A stretch of 64,000 nucleotides of DNA, from contig NZ_KE384528.1 in NCBI RefSeq assembly GCF_000426465.1, forward strand, positions 177,698-241,697, given 5' to 3'. A program made the position numbers and the translations under genes. Of this stretch, positions 9,384 through 18,303 are shown piece after piece. The notes under the pieces were generated by a model that saw nothing but the letters and a program-made list of their open reading frames with translations, was not told where the DNA came from and searched no databases. Source of the DNA: Epilithonimonas caeni DSM 17710 (GTDB taxonomy: Bacteria > Bacteroidota > Bacteroidia > Flavobacteriales > Weeksellaceae). The first letter of the stretch is position 1; the number at the start of each line of letters is the position of its first letter.

Positions 9384-9502
9384 AATACGATTGCAGCCCG
9401 GCTTGAACGGAGCTCTTTTTGCGATGACCAAATAGTTCAACTTATTGCTTCATTTTGTTAGCAAAAAAGCGGGAGTGGAAGACGGAAATAGCTGCCCCAA
9501 AT
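9384..9502 (+). repeat. Dispersed ~100-bp repeat, copy R2
   Basis: ACGATTGCAGCCCGGCTTGAACGG at the left and GGGAGTGGAAGACGG to GCTGCCCCAAAT at the right, around a variable loop. The right end faces the ilvD stop codon. Confidence 0.7.
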
Positions 9503-9523
9503 AATATCTTATTCATCATTATC

Positions 9524-11206
9524 TTACAAATCGGTGACACAACCTTGTGAGGCATCTGCTACAGATTTGGCGTATTTGTACAACACACCGCTTTTCACTT
9601 TGTATTCCGGTTGTTGGAACTCAGCCTTTCTTTTGGCGATTTCATCGTCTGACAGCAATGCGTTGATGGTATTTTTTTCGGCATCCAATTCAATCACATC
9701 TCCATCTTTAATTAAGCCAATCAATCCTCCTGCAAAAGCTTCCGGCGTGATATGACCAACAACGAAACCGTGCGTTCCTCCTGAAAACCTTCCGTCGGTA
9801 ATCAATGCGACATTTTTGCCTAAACCTGAACCCATCAAAGCGGAAGTCGGTTTCAGCATTTCCGGCATTCCGGGTGCGCCTTTTGGACCTTCATTTTTGA
9901 TTACCACGACGTTTCCTTCCTTAATTTTTTTATCTTCGATACCTTTGATGAATTCTTTTTCGCCGTCAAAAACTATTGCTGTACCTTTGAAATAAGCGCC
10001 TTCTTTTCCTGTGATTTTTGCAACAGAACCTTTCTCGGCAAGATTTCCGTACATAATTCTGATGTGTCCGGTTTCTTTGATTGGATTTTTGATATCGTGA
10101 ATGATGTTTTGCTGTCTGTCGATAATTGAAGTAACATGTTCCAGATTTTCCGCAATGGTTTTTCCAGTAACCGTCAAACAATCACCGTGAAGCAAGCCTA
10201 AATCCAATAGATATTTCATCACGGCTGGAACTCCGCCCACTTTGTGAAGGTCTTCCATCAGGTATTTACCACTTGGTTTAAGGTCGGCTAAAAATGGTGT
10301 TTCATCACTGATTTTTTGGAAATCATCTAAAGTCAAATCGTATCCGATGGATTTTGCAATGGCTATAAAATGGAGAACCGCATTGGTACTTCCACCCAGA
10401 ATCATAATCAGCCTCAAAGCATTTTCGAAAGCTTTTGGCGTCATGATATCCGATGGTTTAATGTCTTTTTCTAAAAGAATTTTAATGTAATGCCCGGCAA
10501 ACTGACATTCTTCTTTTTTTTCACGACTGAGAGCCGGATAAGACGAGGAATAAGGCAAACTCATTCCGAGTGCTTCGATTGCGGAAGCCATTGTATTGGC
10601 TGTGTACATTCCGCCACAAGCTCCTGCACTTGGACAGGAATTCTGAATCACGCCCTGGAAATCTTCTTCTGAAATTTTACCTGCGATTTTATTTCCCAAC
10701 GCTTCGAAAGCTGAAACGATATTCAAATCTTCGCCTTTGTAATGTCCCGGCGCAATACTTCCGCCATAAACCATTATAGAAGGACGATCAAGACGAGCCA
10801 TTGCCATCAGAGAACCCGGCATATTTTTGTCACAGCCCGGAACAGTAATCAATCCGTCATAATATTGTCCTGCGCAAACGGCTTCGATGGAATCTGCAAT
10901 GATGTCGCGACTTACAAGGGAATAACGCATTCCGTCGGTTCCGTTGGTCATTCCGTCGCTGATTCCGATGGTGTGGAACATTAATCCAACAAGATTTTGT
11001 TCTTTAACACCTTTTTTTACAATCTCCGCAAGACCATTGAGGTGCATATTACAGGTATTTCCGTCATAACCCATACTTGCAATTCCAATCTGTGCTTTGT
11101 CGAAATCCTCTTTTTGAAATCCAATCCCATAAAACATGGCCTGGGTTGCAGGCTGAGTCGGGTCTTTTGTGAGGGTTTTGGAATATTTGTTTAAATTTTC
11201 TGACAT
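9524..11206 (-). CDS. ilvD: Dihydroxy-acid dehydratase
   Basis: Iron-sulfur dehydratase making 2-oxoisovalerate and 3-methyl-2-oxopentanoate, the third common Val/Ile step. Three conserved cysteines, Cys52 (GNTCN), Cys125 (PGCDKNMPG) and Cys197 ([14 protein letters not shown]), are placed as in the [2Fe-2S] members of the IlvD/Edd family. The 560-residue length fits. It follows ilvE by 93 bp; that gap contains small palindromes, including GATAGGATTTCATCCTATC and GTCCCGTTGGGAC. Repeat R2 lies right after the stop. Confidence 0.97.
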   Translation of the reverse strand: MSENLNKYSKTLTKDPTQPATQAMFYGIGFQKEDFDKAQIGIASMGYDGNTCNMHLNGLAEIVKKGVKEQNLVGLMFHTIGISDGMTNGTDGMRYSLVSRDIIADSIEAVCAGQYYDGLITVPGCDKNMPGSLMAMARLDRPSIMVYGGSIAPGHYKGEDLNIVSAFEALGNKIAGKISEEDFQGVIQNSCPSAGACGGMYTANTMASAIEALGMSLPYSSSYPALSREKKEECQFAGHYIKILLEKDIKPSDIMTPKAFENALRLIMILGGSTNAVLHFIAIAKSIGYDLTLDDFQKISDETPFLADLKPSGKYLMEDLHKVGGVPAVMKYLLDLGLLHGDCLTVTGKTIAENLEHVTSIIDRQQNIIHDIKNPIKETGHIRIMYGNLAEKGSVAKITGKEGAYFKGTAIVFDGEKEFIKGIEDKKIKEGNVVVIKNEGPKGAPGMPEMLKPTSALMGSGLGKNVALITDGRFSGGTHGFVVGHITPEAFAGGLIGLIKDGDVIELDAEKNTINALLSDDEIAKRKAEFQQPEYKVKSGVLYKYAKSVADASQGCVTDL

Positions 11207-11299
11207 ATTTTATTTTTTTGACAGGTAATTTCTGTCGTATTTTTTTGATAGGATTTCATCCTATCCTTTGATAAATTGTCCCGTTGGGACTTTATGATT

Positions 11300-12205
11300 T
11301 TATTCTAAAATTAAATTCTTGCTTTTTAGGTATGAATAATCCTCTTCTAATACAAAATGACGATAAGCTGTCTGAATTTTCGCTGATAAACTGTCTTCCC
11401 AGTTCAGTTTGAAAGGAATGTTATCCAAAGAATCTAATGCTACAATTTCGGCTGCTGTTCCACAGAAAAAGCCCGCATCTGTACCCTGCATTTCTTCCGG
11501 TTTGAAAAATTTTTCTTCGTAAGGGATTCCCAGATTATCACAGATTTCAAAAACTATCGCTCTGGTAATTCCCGGAAGAATACTTCCTTTTGCAGGTGTA
11601 AAAAGTTTTCCGTCTTTCTCAAAGAAGATATTGGCTCCTGAACTTTCAGCTACATTTCCGTCAGCATCCAGGACCAACGCTTCGTCAAACCCTTTATCTT
11701 TAGCTTCCTGACAAGCTAAAATCGAGTTCACATAATGACCGCTTACTTTTGCTTCGACCTTGAAAGCTTTTGGATTCGGGCGTTCAAATGAAGACGTCAT
11801 AATTCTCATTTTGTTGGCGAGATAACCGTTATCCCAATTCCAAACTTCGATTACGAGATAACTTTTTTGACCTTTTGACAAAGACATATTCGGAGAACAA
11901 ATGACAATCGGACGGATATATGCATTACTCAGATTATTAATTTCCAATAATTTGTAAGTTGCTTCTACCATTTCTTTGGTAGAATAATCAAAAGGCATCA
12001 TCATCGTTTCGGCAGATTTTCTAAGTCTGTCGTAATGTTCCTCTGCTTTGAAAATTTTAGTCCCATTAGCTGTTTTGTAAGATTTGATCCCCTCGAAAAC
12101 AGCATATCCGTAGTGTAACGATTGACCGTACAAGTCGGTCTTGGCTTCTTTTGCTTTCACATATTCCCCATCAAAGAAGAGAACACTGTTGTCATTGTAA
12201 TACAT
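11300..12205 (-). CDS. ilvE: Branched-chain amino-acid aminotransferase
   Basis: Fold-type IV PLP transaminase for the last step to Val, Ile and Leu. PLP lysine is Lys153 in EAKVSGHYVNS; AESSGANIFF (about 185-194) and the PGITR phosphate-binding loop (about 209-213) follow. 301 residues, full length. It is the first structural gene of the ilv operon; the attenuator terminator ends about 40 bp upstream of its ATG, so its expression depends on readthrough. Confidence 0.95.
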   Translation of the reverse strand: MYYNDNSVLFFDGEYVKAKEAKTDLYGQSLHYGYAVFEGIKSYKTANGTKIFKAEEHYDRLRKSAETMMMPFDYSTKEMVEATYKLLEINNLSNAYIRPIVICSPNMSLSKGQKSYLVIEVWNWDNGYLANKMRIMTSSFERPNPKAFKVEAKVSGHYVNSILACQEAKDKGFDEALVLDADGNVAESSGANIFFEKDGKLFTPAKGSILPGITRAIVFEICDNLGIPYEEKFFKPEEMQGTDAGFFCGTAAEIVALDSLDNIPFKLNWEDSLSAKIQTAYRHFVLEEDYSYLKSKNLILE

Positions 12206-12244
12206 TTTGTATCGGTTTTTATATTTATTAAATGTTTTGTTTTA

Positions 12245-12276
12245 AATAAAAAAACCATTCTCGTGATGAGAATGGT
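12245..12276 (-). terminator. Attenuator terminator of the ilv operon
   Basis: On the minus strand ACCATTCTC (12276-12268) pairs perfectly with GAGAATGGT (12262-12254) around the loop ATCAC, followed directly by seven Ts. It lies between the Ile/Val leader peptide and ilvE and is the decision point for the operon. Confidence 0.88.
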
Positions 12277-12324
12277 CTGTAGTATTTCAATTTTCAAAAA
12301 TTATCACAAGCCATCGCTCACCAC
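12263..12324 (-). promoter_or_regulatory. Antiterminator of the ilv attenuator
   Basis: Minus-strand GTGGTGAGCGATGG (12324-12311) can pair with CCATTCTCATCAC (12275-12263): 13 bp including two G-U pairs, with one bulged C. The upstream arm covers the last leader codon and the stop codon; the downstream arm removes the 5' arm and loop of the terminator. A ribosome stalled on the Ile codons leaves the upstream arm free; one at the stop codon covers it. The pairing was worked out by hand. Confidence 0.75.
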
Positions 12325-12374
12325 CGGAATCCGATAATGACAGAAATGACAATAATAATTATTGAGTTATTCAT
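12318..12374 (-). CDS. Ile/Val-rich leader peptide of the ilv operon
   Basis: An 18-codon ORF encoding MNNSIIIIVISVIIGFRW, with 7 Ile and 2 Val codons and no Leu. This composition matches the products of the operon it precedes (Ile and Val; no leu genes nearby). ATG at 12374-12372, TGA at 12320-12318. It lies about 20 nt downstream of a -7 box and upstream of mutually exclusive antiterminator and terminator hairpins. By analogy with enterobacterial ilv leaders it would sense charged tRNA-Ile and tRNA-Val through ribosome stalling. It is too short for ordinary gene calling. Expression is inferred, not shown. Confidence 0.87.
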   Translation of the reverse strand: MNNSIIIIVISVIIGFRW

Positions 12375-12393
12375 TTTCTTGTTTTGAACGGTA

Positions 12394-12401
12394 CAAATGT
12401 A
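12394..12401 (-). promoter_or_regulatory. -7 promoter box of the ilv operon
   Basis: TACATTTG matches TAnnTTTG. A start about 6-7 nt downstream would put the leader-peptide ATG within the first roughly 15 nt of the transcript. No convincing -33 TTG at usual spacing. Confidence 0.55.
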
Positions 12402-12504
12402 TAAACTAATTTCAATAAACCTTAATATTTTTGCAAAAAATTCATTTCAACAGTATCAATAATCTACAAAATATTGATTTTTATACGATATTCATCAAAA
12501 CAGA

Positions 12505-12588
12505 AAAACCTCATAAGGTATTGATTTTCAATTTATGAAAGCTTAAAAAATTACGATGTCTAAAATTTTACTTAGAATATGAGGTTTT
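12505..12588. repeat. 11-bp inverted repeat with long spacer
   Basis: AAAACCTCATA (12505-12515) and TATGAGGTTTT (12578-12588) are perfect inverted copies about 62 nt apart, in the AT-rich space between the starch-locus terminator and the ilv promoter. Function unknown; otherwise nothing is seen in 12402-12633. Confidence 0.4.
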
Positions 12589-12633
12589 GGTGCTTAATTT
12601 TAATTTCTGACCTAATTCTTTCCAAGAAAAACG

Positions 12634-12659
12634 AAAAATCCACCGATTGGTGGATTTTT
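12634..12659 (-). terminator. Terminator after the MFS transporter
   Basis: AAAAATCCACC and GGTGGATTTTT form an 11-bp stem with a 4-nt loop and a T-rich tail on either strand. It lies 48 bp after the stop of the last gene of the starch locus. Confidence 0.8.
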
Positions 12660-12669
12660 GTATTTTAGA

Positions 12670-12693
12670 CACTTTGACAAGCTCAGTGTGACA
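12670..12693 (+). repeat. CTCAG/TGACA palindromic-element half copy
   Basis: CACTTTGACAAGCTCAG followed by TGTGACA resembles one arm of the inverted repeat at 31282-31362 and the segment inside menE at 63169-63194. It sits between the MFS stop and its terminator. Confidence 0.6.
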
Positions 12694-12706
12694 ATTCAAT
12701 TTATTA

Positions 12707-14113
12707 TTAAAAATGAACCTGCTGGATTTCTTCTTCGATTTCTTTTGGAGTTTCGTCTTCTGATTTGATGAAAACCATTGTTACGACAGCACCAATCAAC
12801 ATACAGATTCCGCCAACAACAATGTAATCAATTGCCATTTTCCCAAAAATATTGGAGACGATCGGTCCACCGAAAATTCCGTTAATGATTTGAGGAATGA
12901 CAATGAAGAAATTAAAAATCCCCATATAGACGCCCATTTTTCTCTGCGGAATCACTTCTATCAACATTGCATAGGGCATTGCCAAAATACTTGCCCAAGC
13001 AAATCCCAATCCTATCATCGAAACCCAAAGTAATGATGTATCTTTTATAAAATACATCGATATCAATCCCAGACCTCCTGCCAATAAAGCTAAAGCATGA
13101 GTCTGTTTTTTGCCAAGGAATTTAGCAATTGGAGTCAGTAAAAACGCAAACGGAATTGCCCAAAGATTATACATTCCGAATAATTTCCCTGTCAAATCTC
13201 CAGCATTATTGAAAGCTTCTGAATGTGTATCTTCCGGCGATAACCCGAAATGATGCGTTGCCAAGGCACTTGTTGTGAAAACCCACATTGTAAACAGAGC
13301 AAACCAAGAGAAGAACTGAACAATTCCTAGTCTCTTCATCTGAGTCGGAATGTTAGCAAAATCCTTGAATATATCTGAGAATTTAGATGGTTCTGCAACT
13401 TCTTTTCCGTCTTCAAAAGACGCAAATTCCTCCGGAGAATATTCTTTAGTTGTGAAAATTGTGTATAGAATGGTCAGAATCAAAAATCCTGCGCCAACAT
13501 AAAAAGAGAAAATCACATTATCCGCTACAAAGCCTTCCGGAGCAACATTCGAGATTCCTAGTCTGGTTAGCCAATCCGGAAGATAAGAACCGATTACCGC
13601 TCCAATTCCAATCAAAATCGTCTGTACGGAAAACCCAATCGTTCCCTGATGTTTTGGAAGCATATCTCCTACCAACGCACGAAAAGGTTCCATAGCCACA
13701 TTGATAGATGCATCCATCATTGCCAGGAAAATCACTGCCAACAATAATACATTGGCGGCAATAAGATGAGTCACAGAAGCAGCATTTGGAAGGAGAACTA
13801 ATCCGATTGCGCACAGAACTGCACCAATCAAAAAGTAAGGTTTTCTTCTTCCTAACGGACTCCAGGTATTGTCCCCCATATGTCCGATAATTGGCTGAAC
13901 AATCAATCCCGTAACTGGTGCAACCAGCCAGAACCAGGACAGCTCGTGAACATCAGCACCAAGATTCGCCAAAATTCTACTGGCATTCCCGTTCTGTAAA
14001 CCAAACGCCATCTGGATTCCCAAAAATCCCATACTCATATTGATAATCTGAGCAATGGAGAGATTGGGTTTTATTTTTTTTGTAAATATTGTATTACTTT
14101 GTTTTGATATCAT
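12707..14113 (-). CDS. MFS sugar transporter, maltose/maltodextrin type
   Basis: A 468-residue inner-membrane protein with about 12 hydrophobic segments. The motif DNTWSPLGRRKPYFLIG (about residues 81-97) is the MFS loop 2-3 signature of the SLC45/GPH-like sugar porters that accompany starch loci. It is the last gene of the amylase-DinB-NTF2-MFS run; its ATG overlaps the stop of the preceding gene (ATGA), implying translational coupling. Context suggests uptake of maltose, maltotriose or glucose made in the periplasm by the GH13 and GH97 enzymes. Substrate is inferred from neighbours. Confidence 0.85.
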   Translation of the reverse strand: MISKQSNTIFTKKIKPNLSIAQIINMSMGFLGIQMAFGLQNGNASRILANLGADVHELSWFWLVAPVTGLIVQPIIGHMGDNTWSPLGRRKPYFLIGAVLCAIGLVLLPNAASVTHLIAANVLLLAVIFLAMMDASINVAMEPFRALVGDMLPKHQGTIGFSVQTILIGIGAVIGSYLPDWLTRLGISNVAPEGFVADNVIFSFYVGAGFLILTILYTIFTTKEYSPEEFASFEDGKEVAEPSKFSDIFKDFANIPTQMKRLGIVQFFSWFALFTMWVFTTSALATHHFGLSPEDTHSEAFNNAGDLTGKLFGMYNLWAIPFAFLLTPIAKFLGKKQTHALALLAGGLGLISMYFIKDTSLLWVSMIGLGFAWASILAMPYAMLIEVIPQRKMGVYMGIFNFFIVIPQIINGIFGGPIVSNIFGKMAIDYIVVGGICMLIGAVVTMVFIKSEDETPKEIEEEIQQVHF

Positions 14114-14637
14114 TTTGTAATTTTTAATTTATGAATCATTGCATCCTCAATAGGAGTTTTAATTTTTGTCACTTCATCTACGACCTCATTTGGAACAGTT
14201 ACTGATAAAACATATTGTTTCACTTTCCATTTCCCACCGACTTTTTCGAGAACGCCTGAACCTCTGCATATTTTCATTTGTGTGTCCAGAATCTCGTCAA
14301 ACCAAGCAAAATTTCCGTCTTTGCTGAAATAGATATTTCGTTTTAATGATTTGAAGTTCCAGGTTGTTTTTTTATCAAAATAGGGTTTTGCCCAATCTTT
14401 GAATTCCTTCTTGTTCCAGACCTCGGTGGCGTCGGTTCCGATGAAAGTCGATTCTTCTGCAAAGCAATCGAAATATTTATCAAAATCTGCATCAGCTGCA
14501 AATGTATTGAAATCGTCCAGTAATTTATTAATATTCTTTTTCTGAACATTTTCATAAAATCCTTTTTTCTGGGCAAAAACTGAATTCGAAAATATTAAGA
14601 ACGATGACAGTAGAAAGAGTGAAATTATTTTCTTCAT
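14110..14637 (-). CDS. Exported NTF2/SnoaL-like protein
   Basis: 175 residues with an N-terminal signal peptide (MKKIISLFLLSSFLIFSNSVFA, cleavage near residue 22) and no lipobox Cys, so probably periplasmic. The mature part (INKLLDDFNTFAADADFDKYFDCFAEESTFIGTD onward) looks like a SnoaL/DUF4440-type cone fold, with conserved Trp/Phe and Asp in the pocket region. No catalytic assignment is possible. Six bp after the DinB gene and overlapping the MFS gene by 4 nt, so co-translated with it. Its place in a starch operon is unexplained. Confidence 0.7.
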   Translation of the reverse strand: MKKIISLFLLSSFLIFSNSVFAQKKGFYENVQKKNINKLLDDFNTFAADADFDKYFDCFAEESTFIGTDATEVWNKKEFKDWAKPYFDKKTTWNFKSLKRNIYFSKDGNFAWFDEILDTQMKICRGSGVLEKVGGKWKVKQYVLSVTVPNEVVDEVTKIKTPIEDAMIHKLKITK

Positions 14638-14643
14638 TTGATC

Positions 14644-15117
14644 TTATTTTTTAGTTTCTATAATTTTTTTGATTAACACGATCTGACCAAGATGATAATA
14701 ACTATGCTCTATCATACCGTCAAGATTTCTGATGTATGTTCCGTATTTTTCATCGACAAAATCTGCATCGAGTTTTTCTTCAGGTAAATTTTCTATCAAT
14801 TTTGCAAAATCATCAGAATCTTTCCAGAAATCATCAAGAAAACCCTCCCATTGCTCCTGAGATTCTACGGGTGGAAAATCGAAACTGAATTTATCTCTTA
14901 TTTCCAAATCTCCACCAAGCAACACATTTTTAATTCCTTTGATATAATAATGAATATGCTGTGCAAGAATAGCGATCGTATTCAGATTCTGAAACTTGGC
15001 CGTAGCTATTTTATAATCCAAATTTTCCAGATGGTCTTTAAAATTTGTATTCGCAATCCAGGTTCCATTCAGGATAACTTCCCGAAAGCGATTGGCCAAT
15101 TGCAATTGATTTTTCAT
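14644..15117 (-). CDS. DinB-like four-helix metalloprotein
   Basis: 157 residues. Histidines fit a DinB/YfiT-type metal site: two in AQHIHYY near the middle helix and two in EHSYYHLGQ near the C terminus. The open frame extends two codons upstream to a TTG at 15123; I use the ATG at 15117. DinB-superfamily members include thiol transferases, but this one cannot be assigned an activity. It lies 74 bp after the amylase and 6 bp before the NTF2-like gene. Confidence 0.7.
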   Translation of the reverse strand: MKNQLQLANRFREVILNGTWIANTNFKDHLENLDYKIATAKFQNLNTIAILAQHIHYYIKGIKNVLLGGDLEIRDKFSFDFPPVESQEQWEGFLDDFWKDSDDFAKLIENLPEEKLDADFVDEKYGTYIRNLDGMIEHSYYHLGQIVLIKKIIETKK

Positions 15118-15191
15118 AGTCAAAATATCATTAAACGAATGTAAAAATTTGTTCGGAAACTCAATTATATTTTCCCGGTTTTGAATTTCAA

Positions 15192-17039
15192 TTATTTCAA
15201 TTCTAAAATTAATGAAGATTTTGCAGGAACAGACAAATTTGTTTTCAACTCAAAATCTTTGTCGGAAATAATATCCTTTCCTTTTGTGAAATTCTTCAGA
15301 CCTTCAGAAAAACGTTTCAAATCCAGATTCTGGTTTTCTTTATTGTTATTAATTACAACCATTACTCTCTTATTATCTTTGTATCGGAAGTAAACATAAA
15401 CGTTGTTGTTTGGAATGTAATGCAAGGTTTTTCCTGAGTGAATTGCTTCGTTTCCTTTTCTCCAGTTCAGAAGTTTTTTGGTGAAATCGAAATATTCGTT
15501 TTGAGAAGCTGTTCTTCCTGATTTCGTGAATGCGTTATTTGCGTCGCCAGCCCAGCCTCCTGGAAAATCTTTACGAATTTCACCATCGCCGCCATTATTT
15601 TTATCTCCGGCCATTCCAATCTCGGAACCGTAGTACAATTGCGGAATTCCACGAATGGTCAAAATCAAACTCATTGCTAATTTGTAATCTTCGACTTTTG
15701 GAAATATTTGGTTGAATCTATTCGTATCGTGATTCTCAGCAAAGACCAAAATATTATTGATATTTGGATAAAGAAAATCGTTGGCAAAATTGTCATAAAC
15801 TCTCTGCATCCCGGAATCCCAGCCGGAATCTTCTCGAAAAACCTGACCAAGAGCATCATGAAGCGTAAAATCCATTACCGATGGCAAATATGAATTGTAA
15901 CCTTCTATCGCTGCAATCTTGGAATCCTTCTGCCAATAAGACATTTGCGCCTGATCGTGCATCCAGACCTCCCCAACAATATTGAATTTCGGATATTCAT
16001 CCGTGATTCTTTTTGTCCAATCTGCAATTCCTTTTTTATCGTTGTAAGAATAGGTGTCCACACGGAAACCGTCCAGACCGGCATATTCAATCCACCAGAT
16101 CGCATTTTGAGCCATATAATTGACGACCATCGGATTGCTTTGGTTCATATCCGGCATTGTCGTATCAAACCAGCCGTCCATACAAGCAGCTTCGTCAACT
16201 TTCGCAGCGTTCGTATCAAACTGCGTGGTCATTCTGTAATTGCTTCTCTGGAAACCATTTTCCTGCCCGTTCCAGTAATGGATCCAGTCTTTGGAAGGCA
16301 AATCTTTGATAATCCAGCTTTTTGAACCCCAATGATTGGTCACATAATCCATCACGAGTTTCATTTTTCTTTTGTGGAGTTCGTCAGCCAGATTCTTGTA
16401 ATCATCGTTGGTTCCGTAACGCGGGTCTATTTTGTAATAATCGCTTTGTGCATAGCCGTGGTAAGAATAAGAAGGCTCATTATCCTCCAATAAAGGTGTG
16501 TTCCAAATCGTGGTAACGCCTAATTCCTGAAGATAATCCAGATTTTTTACAATTCCTGCAATGTCGCCACCATGACGTCCGCCGTTTTTAGTTCTGTCTG
16601 ATTTTTCGGCTGTATCAGGTGTATTGTCATTTTTTGGATTGCCGTTGGCAAAACGGTCCGGCATTATCAGATACATCACATCTGCGGACGTATAAGAATC
16701 TCTGTTTGCAGAATTCTGTTGTCTTTGCCTGAATTCGTAATCGATGGTTTTAACGGTTTTGTTTCCGTTTTTGAAGTTGAGTTTTGTTTTCCCGGGCTGA
16801 ACACCGTTTGTATCAATCGTTACAAAAAGGTAATTCGGGTTTTCAACTTTTTTGACTTCTTTGATTTTGATTCCGCTTGAGAATTCGGGTTGAAGATCTT
16901 TGATATCTTTTCCGTAAACTAATAATTGAAGTTCAGGATTTTTCATCCCGCTCCACCAGAATGCGGGCTCTACTTTCTGTACCTGGGAATAGAAAATAGA
17001 AGAAAATACTATGGCAGAAATCGTTAATATTTTTTTCAT
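15192..17039 (-). CDS. Periplasmic GH13 alpha-amylase / neopullulanase (SusA-like)
   Basis: 615 residues from the ATG at 17039, which opens a signal peptide (MKKILTISAIVFSSIFYSQ) without lipobox; the frame extends 17 codons further up, but those would hide the signal peptide. An N-terminal beta domain of the cyclomaltodextrinase type (about 22-105) precedes the (beta/alpha)8 barrel. Catalytic residues are visible: nucleophile Asp328 (DGFRVD), acid/base Glu357 (VGEVW), stabiliser Asp438 (ENHD). A C-terminal beta domain ends the protein. It would cut maltodextrins in the periplasm, like Bacteroides SusA. First gene of a run with DinB, NTF2-like and MFS genes. Confidence 0.9.
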   Translation of the reverse strand: MKKILTISAIVFSSIFYSQVQKVEPAFWWSGMKNPELQLLVYGKDIKDLQPEFSSGIKIKEVKKVENPNYLFVTIDTNGVQPGKTKLNFKNGNKTVKTIDYEFRQRQQNSANRDSYTSADVMYLIMPDRFANGNPKNDNTPDTAEKSDRTKNGGRHGGDIAGIVKNLDYLQELGVTTIWNTPLLEDNEPSYSYHGYAQSDYYKIDPRYGTNDDYKNLADELHKRKMKLVMDYVTNHWGSKSWIIKDLPSKDWIHYWNGQENGFQRSNYRMTTQFDTNAAKVDEAACMDGWFDTTMPDMNQSNPMVVNYMAQNAIWWIEYAGLDGFRVDTYSYNDKKGIADWTKRITDEYPKFNIVGEVWMHDQAQMSYWQKDSKIAAIEGYNSYLPSVMDFTLHDALGQVFREDSGWDSGMQRVYDNFANDFLYPNINNILVFAENHDTNRFNQIFPKVEDYKLAMSLILTIRGIPQLYYGSEIGMAGDKNNGGDGEIRKDFPGGWAGDANNAFTKSGRTASQNEYFDFTKKLLNWRKGNEAIHSGKTLHYIPNNNVYVYFRYKDNKRVMVVINNNKENQNLDLKRFSEGLKNFTKGKDIISDKDFELKTNLSVPAKSSLILELK

Positions 17040-17107
17040 AAGGTTAATTTTTAAGGTCAATTTAAAATTAAGATTTATTTTTAGATTCAAGTGAATTTAG
17101 CTGAAAT

Positions 17108-17185
17108 TTGAACATAAAATCCACGAAGATTTCTTGATCAATTGTTTATCTTAAAGTTCATAAAGGTGTAAAACTTATCAAAGTA
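17108..17185. repeat. CACAAAG-family dispersed repeat upstream of the amylase
   Basis: AACATAAAATCCACGAAG, spacer, TTAAAGTTCATAAAGGTG, TAAAACTTATCAAAG: a drifted copy of the repeat at 7309-7389, with the same order and spacing of words. Confidence 0.55.
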
Positions 17186-17204
17186 ACATATTGAGTTGTT
17201 GAAA

Positions 17205-17236
17205 ATTGTTAAACTGCTAGATTGTTAAATTGTTAC
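17205..17236 (+). repeat. Four tandem 8-bp units
   Basis: ATTGTTAA, ACTGCTAG, ATTGTTAA and ATTGTTAC in exact 8-bp register, immediately after the stop codon of the SBF transporter gene. Units match those at 54764-54835. Confidence 0.7.
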
Positions 17237-17237
17237 A

Positions 17238-18224
17238 TTAAATTTCGATTCTTTTTGCGATTTTATTGGCCAACCAACTTACATAGAATAATTGAAAACT
17301 ATGGTAAATCATTACCGGCAACAGAAACAAAACTTTCCGGTCATCCGGAATCCCTAAAACCAATAGGAATAAACTCCCGTGAACTAAGGATTTCTTTGAA
17401 CCACAGAAGGTTGTTGTGATGACATCTTTCGGTTTGAAGTTCAGTTTTTCTGCTATGAATTTCAGGATATAATAGGTTGCAAAAAACAAAAAGATAACAC
17501 TAAAAGCCAACGCAAGAAACACAAATGAGGGTACAGCAACAAAAATATTCTCGATAAAAGCTGTTGAAAAACTTTCGTAAACGATGAGCAAAATAATCAG
17601 TCTGTCAAATTCTGAAATGATATTGGCATATTTTGTCACCCATTTTTTAAATATTGGATTGAGTAAAATTCCTAAAATAATCGGTAATAAAACTTTGAGC
17701 AACAACTGCTGAATGATTTCTGATTGATTGCCAGATTCATCGTTTCCTGTGAGGAAAAAACTCATCCAAAGCGGTGTCATTACAATCCCAATAATTCCGG
17801 AAATTGAAGCGTTGAAAATAGCTGAAGTGATATTCCCTTTTGCAATGGAGACCATTACGACAGATGATGAAACCGTGGAAGGCAAACTCGCTAAAAAAAA
17901 GACCGAAAGCCAAACATTGTAATACGCCGTGTCTTTCAGAAACGGATAAAATATCAATGTCAATAAAGGAAAAATAATAAATGTTCCCGACTGAATCAGC
18001 AAATGCAGTTTCCAGTTGGAGACATCTTTTATAACTTCTTTGAGGTTGAGCTTCAATCCATACAACAGAAAAATCCCTGCAATTCCCCAATCTATGAATC
18101 CCGCTAAATTAAAATATTGGTTGTAAGACTCGTGAAAAGGAATGACTTTCGCCAAGACAACCATCGCAATCAGTAAAAAGAGAAAGGTATTTTGTTTGTT
18201 GAAAATCTTGGAAATCCAATTCAT
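17238..18224 (-). CDS. SBF-like (bile acid:sodium symporter family) transporter
   Basis: 328 residues with about ten hydrophobic segments, starting MNWISKIFNKQNTFLFLLIA. The pattern GIAGIFLLYGLKL (about 48-60) and the C-terminal GSKKSLVHGSLF motif are those of the SBF-like CPA family (YfeH type) rather than true bile-acid symporters. The substrate is unknown. It lies between GH97 and the amylase, with 266 and 198 bp gaps, so it may be transcribed separately from the starch genes. Confidence 0.8.
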   Translation of the reverse strand: MNWISKIFNKQNTFLFLLIAMVVLAKVIPFHESYNQYFNLAGFIDWGIAGIFLLYGLKLNLKEVIKDVSNWKLHLLIQSGTFIIFPLLTLIFYPFLKDTAYYNVWLSVFFLASLPSTVSSSVVMVSIAKGNITSAIFNASISGIIGIVMTPLWMSFFLTGNDESGNQSEIIQQLLLKVLLPIILGILLNPIFKKWVTKYANIISEFDRLIILLIVYESFSTAFIENIFVAVPSFVFLALAFSVIFLFFATYYILKFIAEKLNFKPKDVITTTFCGSKKSLVHGSLFLLVLGIPDDRKVLFLLPVMIYHSFQLFYVSWLANKIAKRIEI

Positions 18225-18249
18225 TCTTTGGAATATTGAAAAATTAAAG

Positions 18250-18286
18250 AAAACTTTGTCAAAGCCTCAAACTCTGACAAAGTTTT
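18250..18286 (-). terminator. Hairpin between the GH97 and SBF genes
   Basis: AAAACTTTGTCA and TGACAAAGTTTT form a perfect 12-bp stem with a 13-nt loop, followed on the minus strand by CTTTAATTTTTC. Likely terminates transcription from the GH97 gene. Confidence 0.6.
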
Positions 18287-18303
18287 GATTGATGTAGAAA
18301 CCC

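Noticed and set aside
12206-12374. T-box or riboswitch upstream of ilvE
   Set aside because: No T-box sequence or complex aptamer is seen; the translated Ile/Val ORF plus two exclusive hairpins explains the region better.
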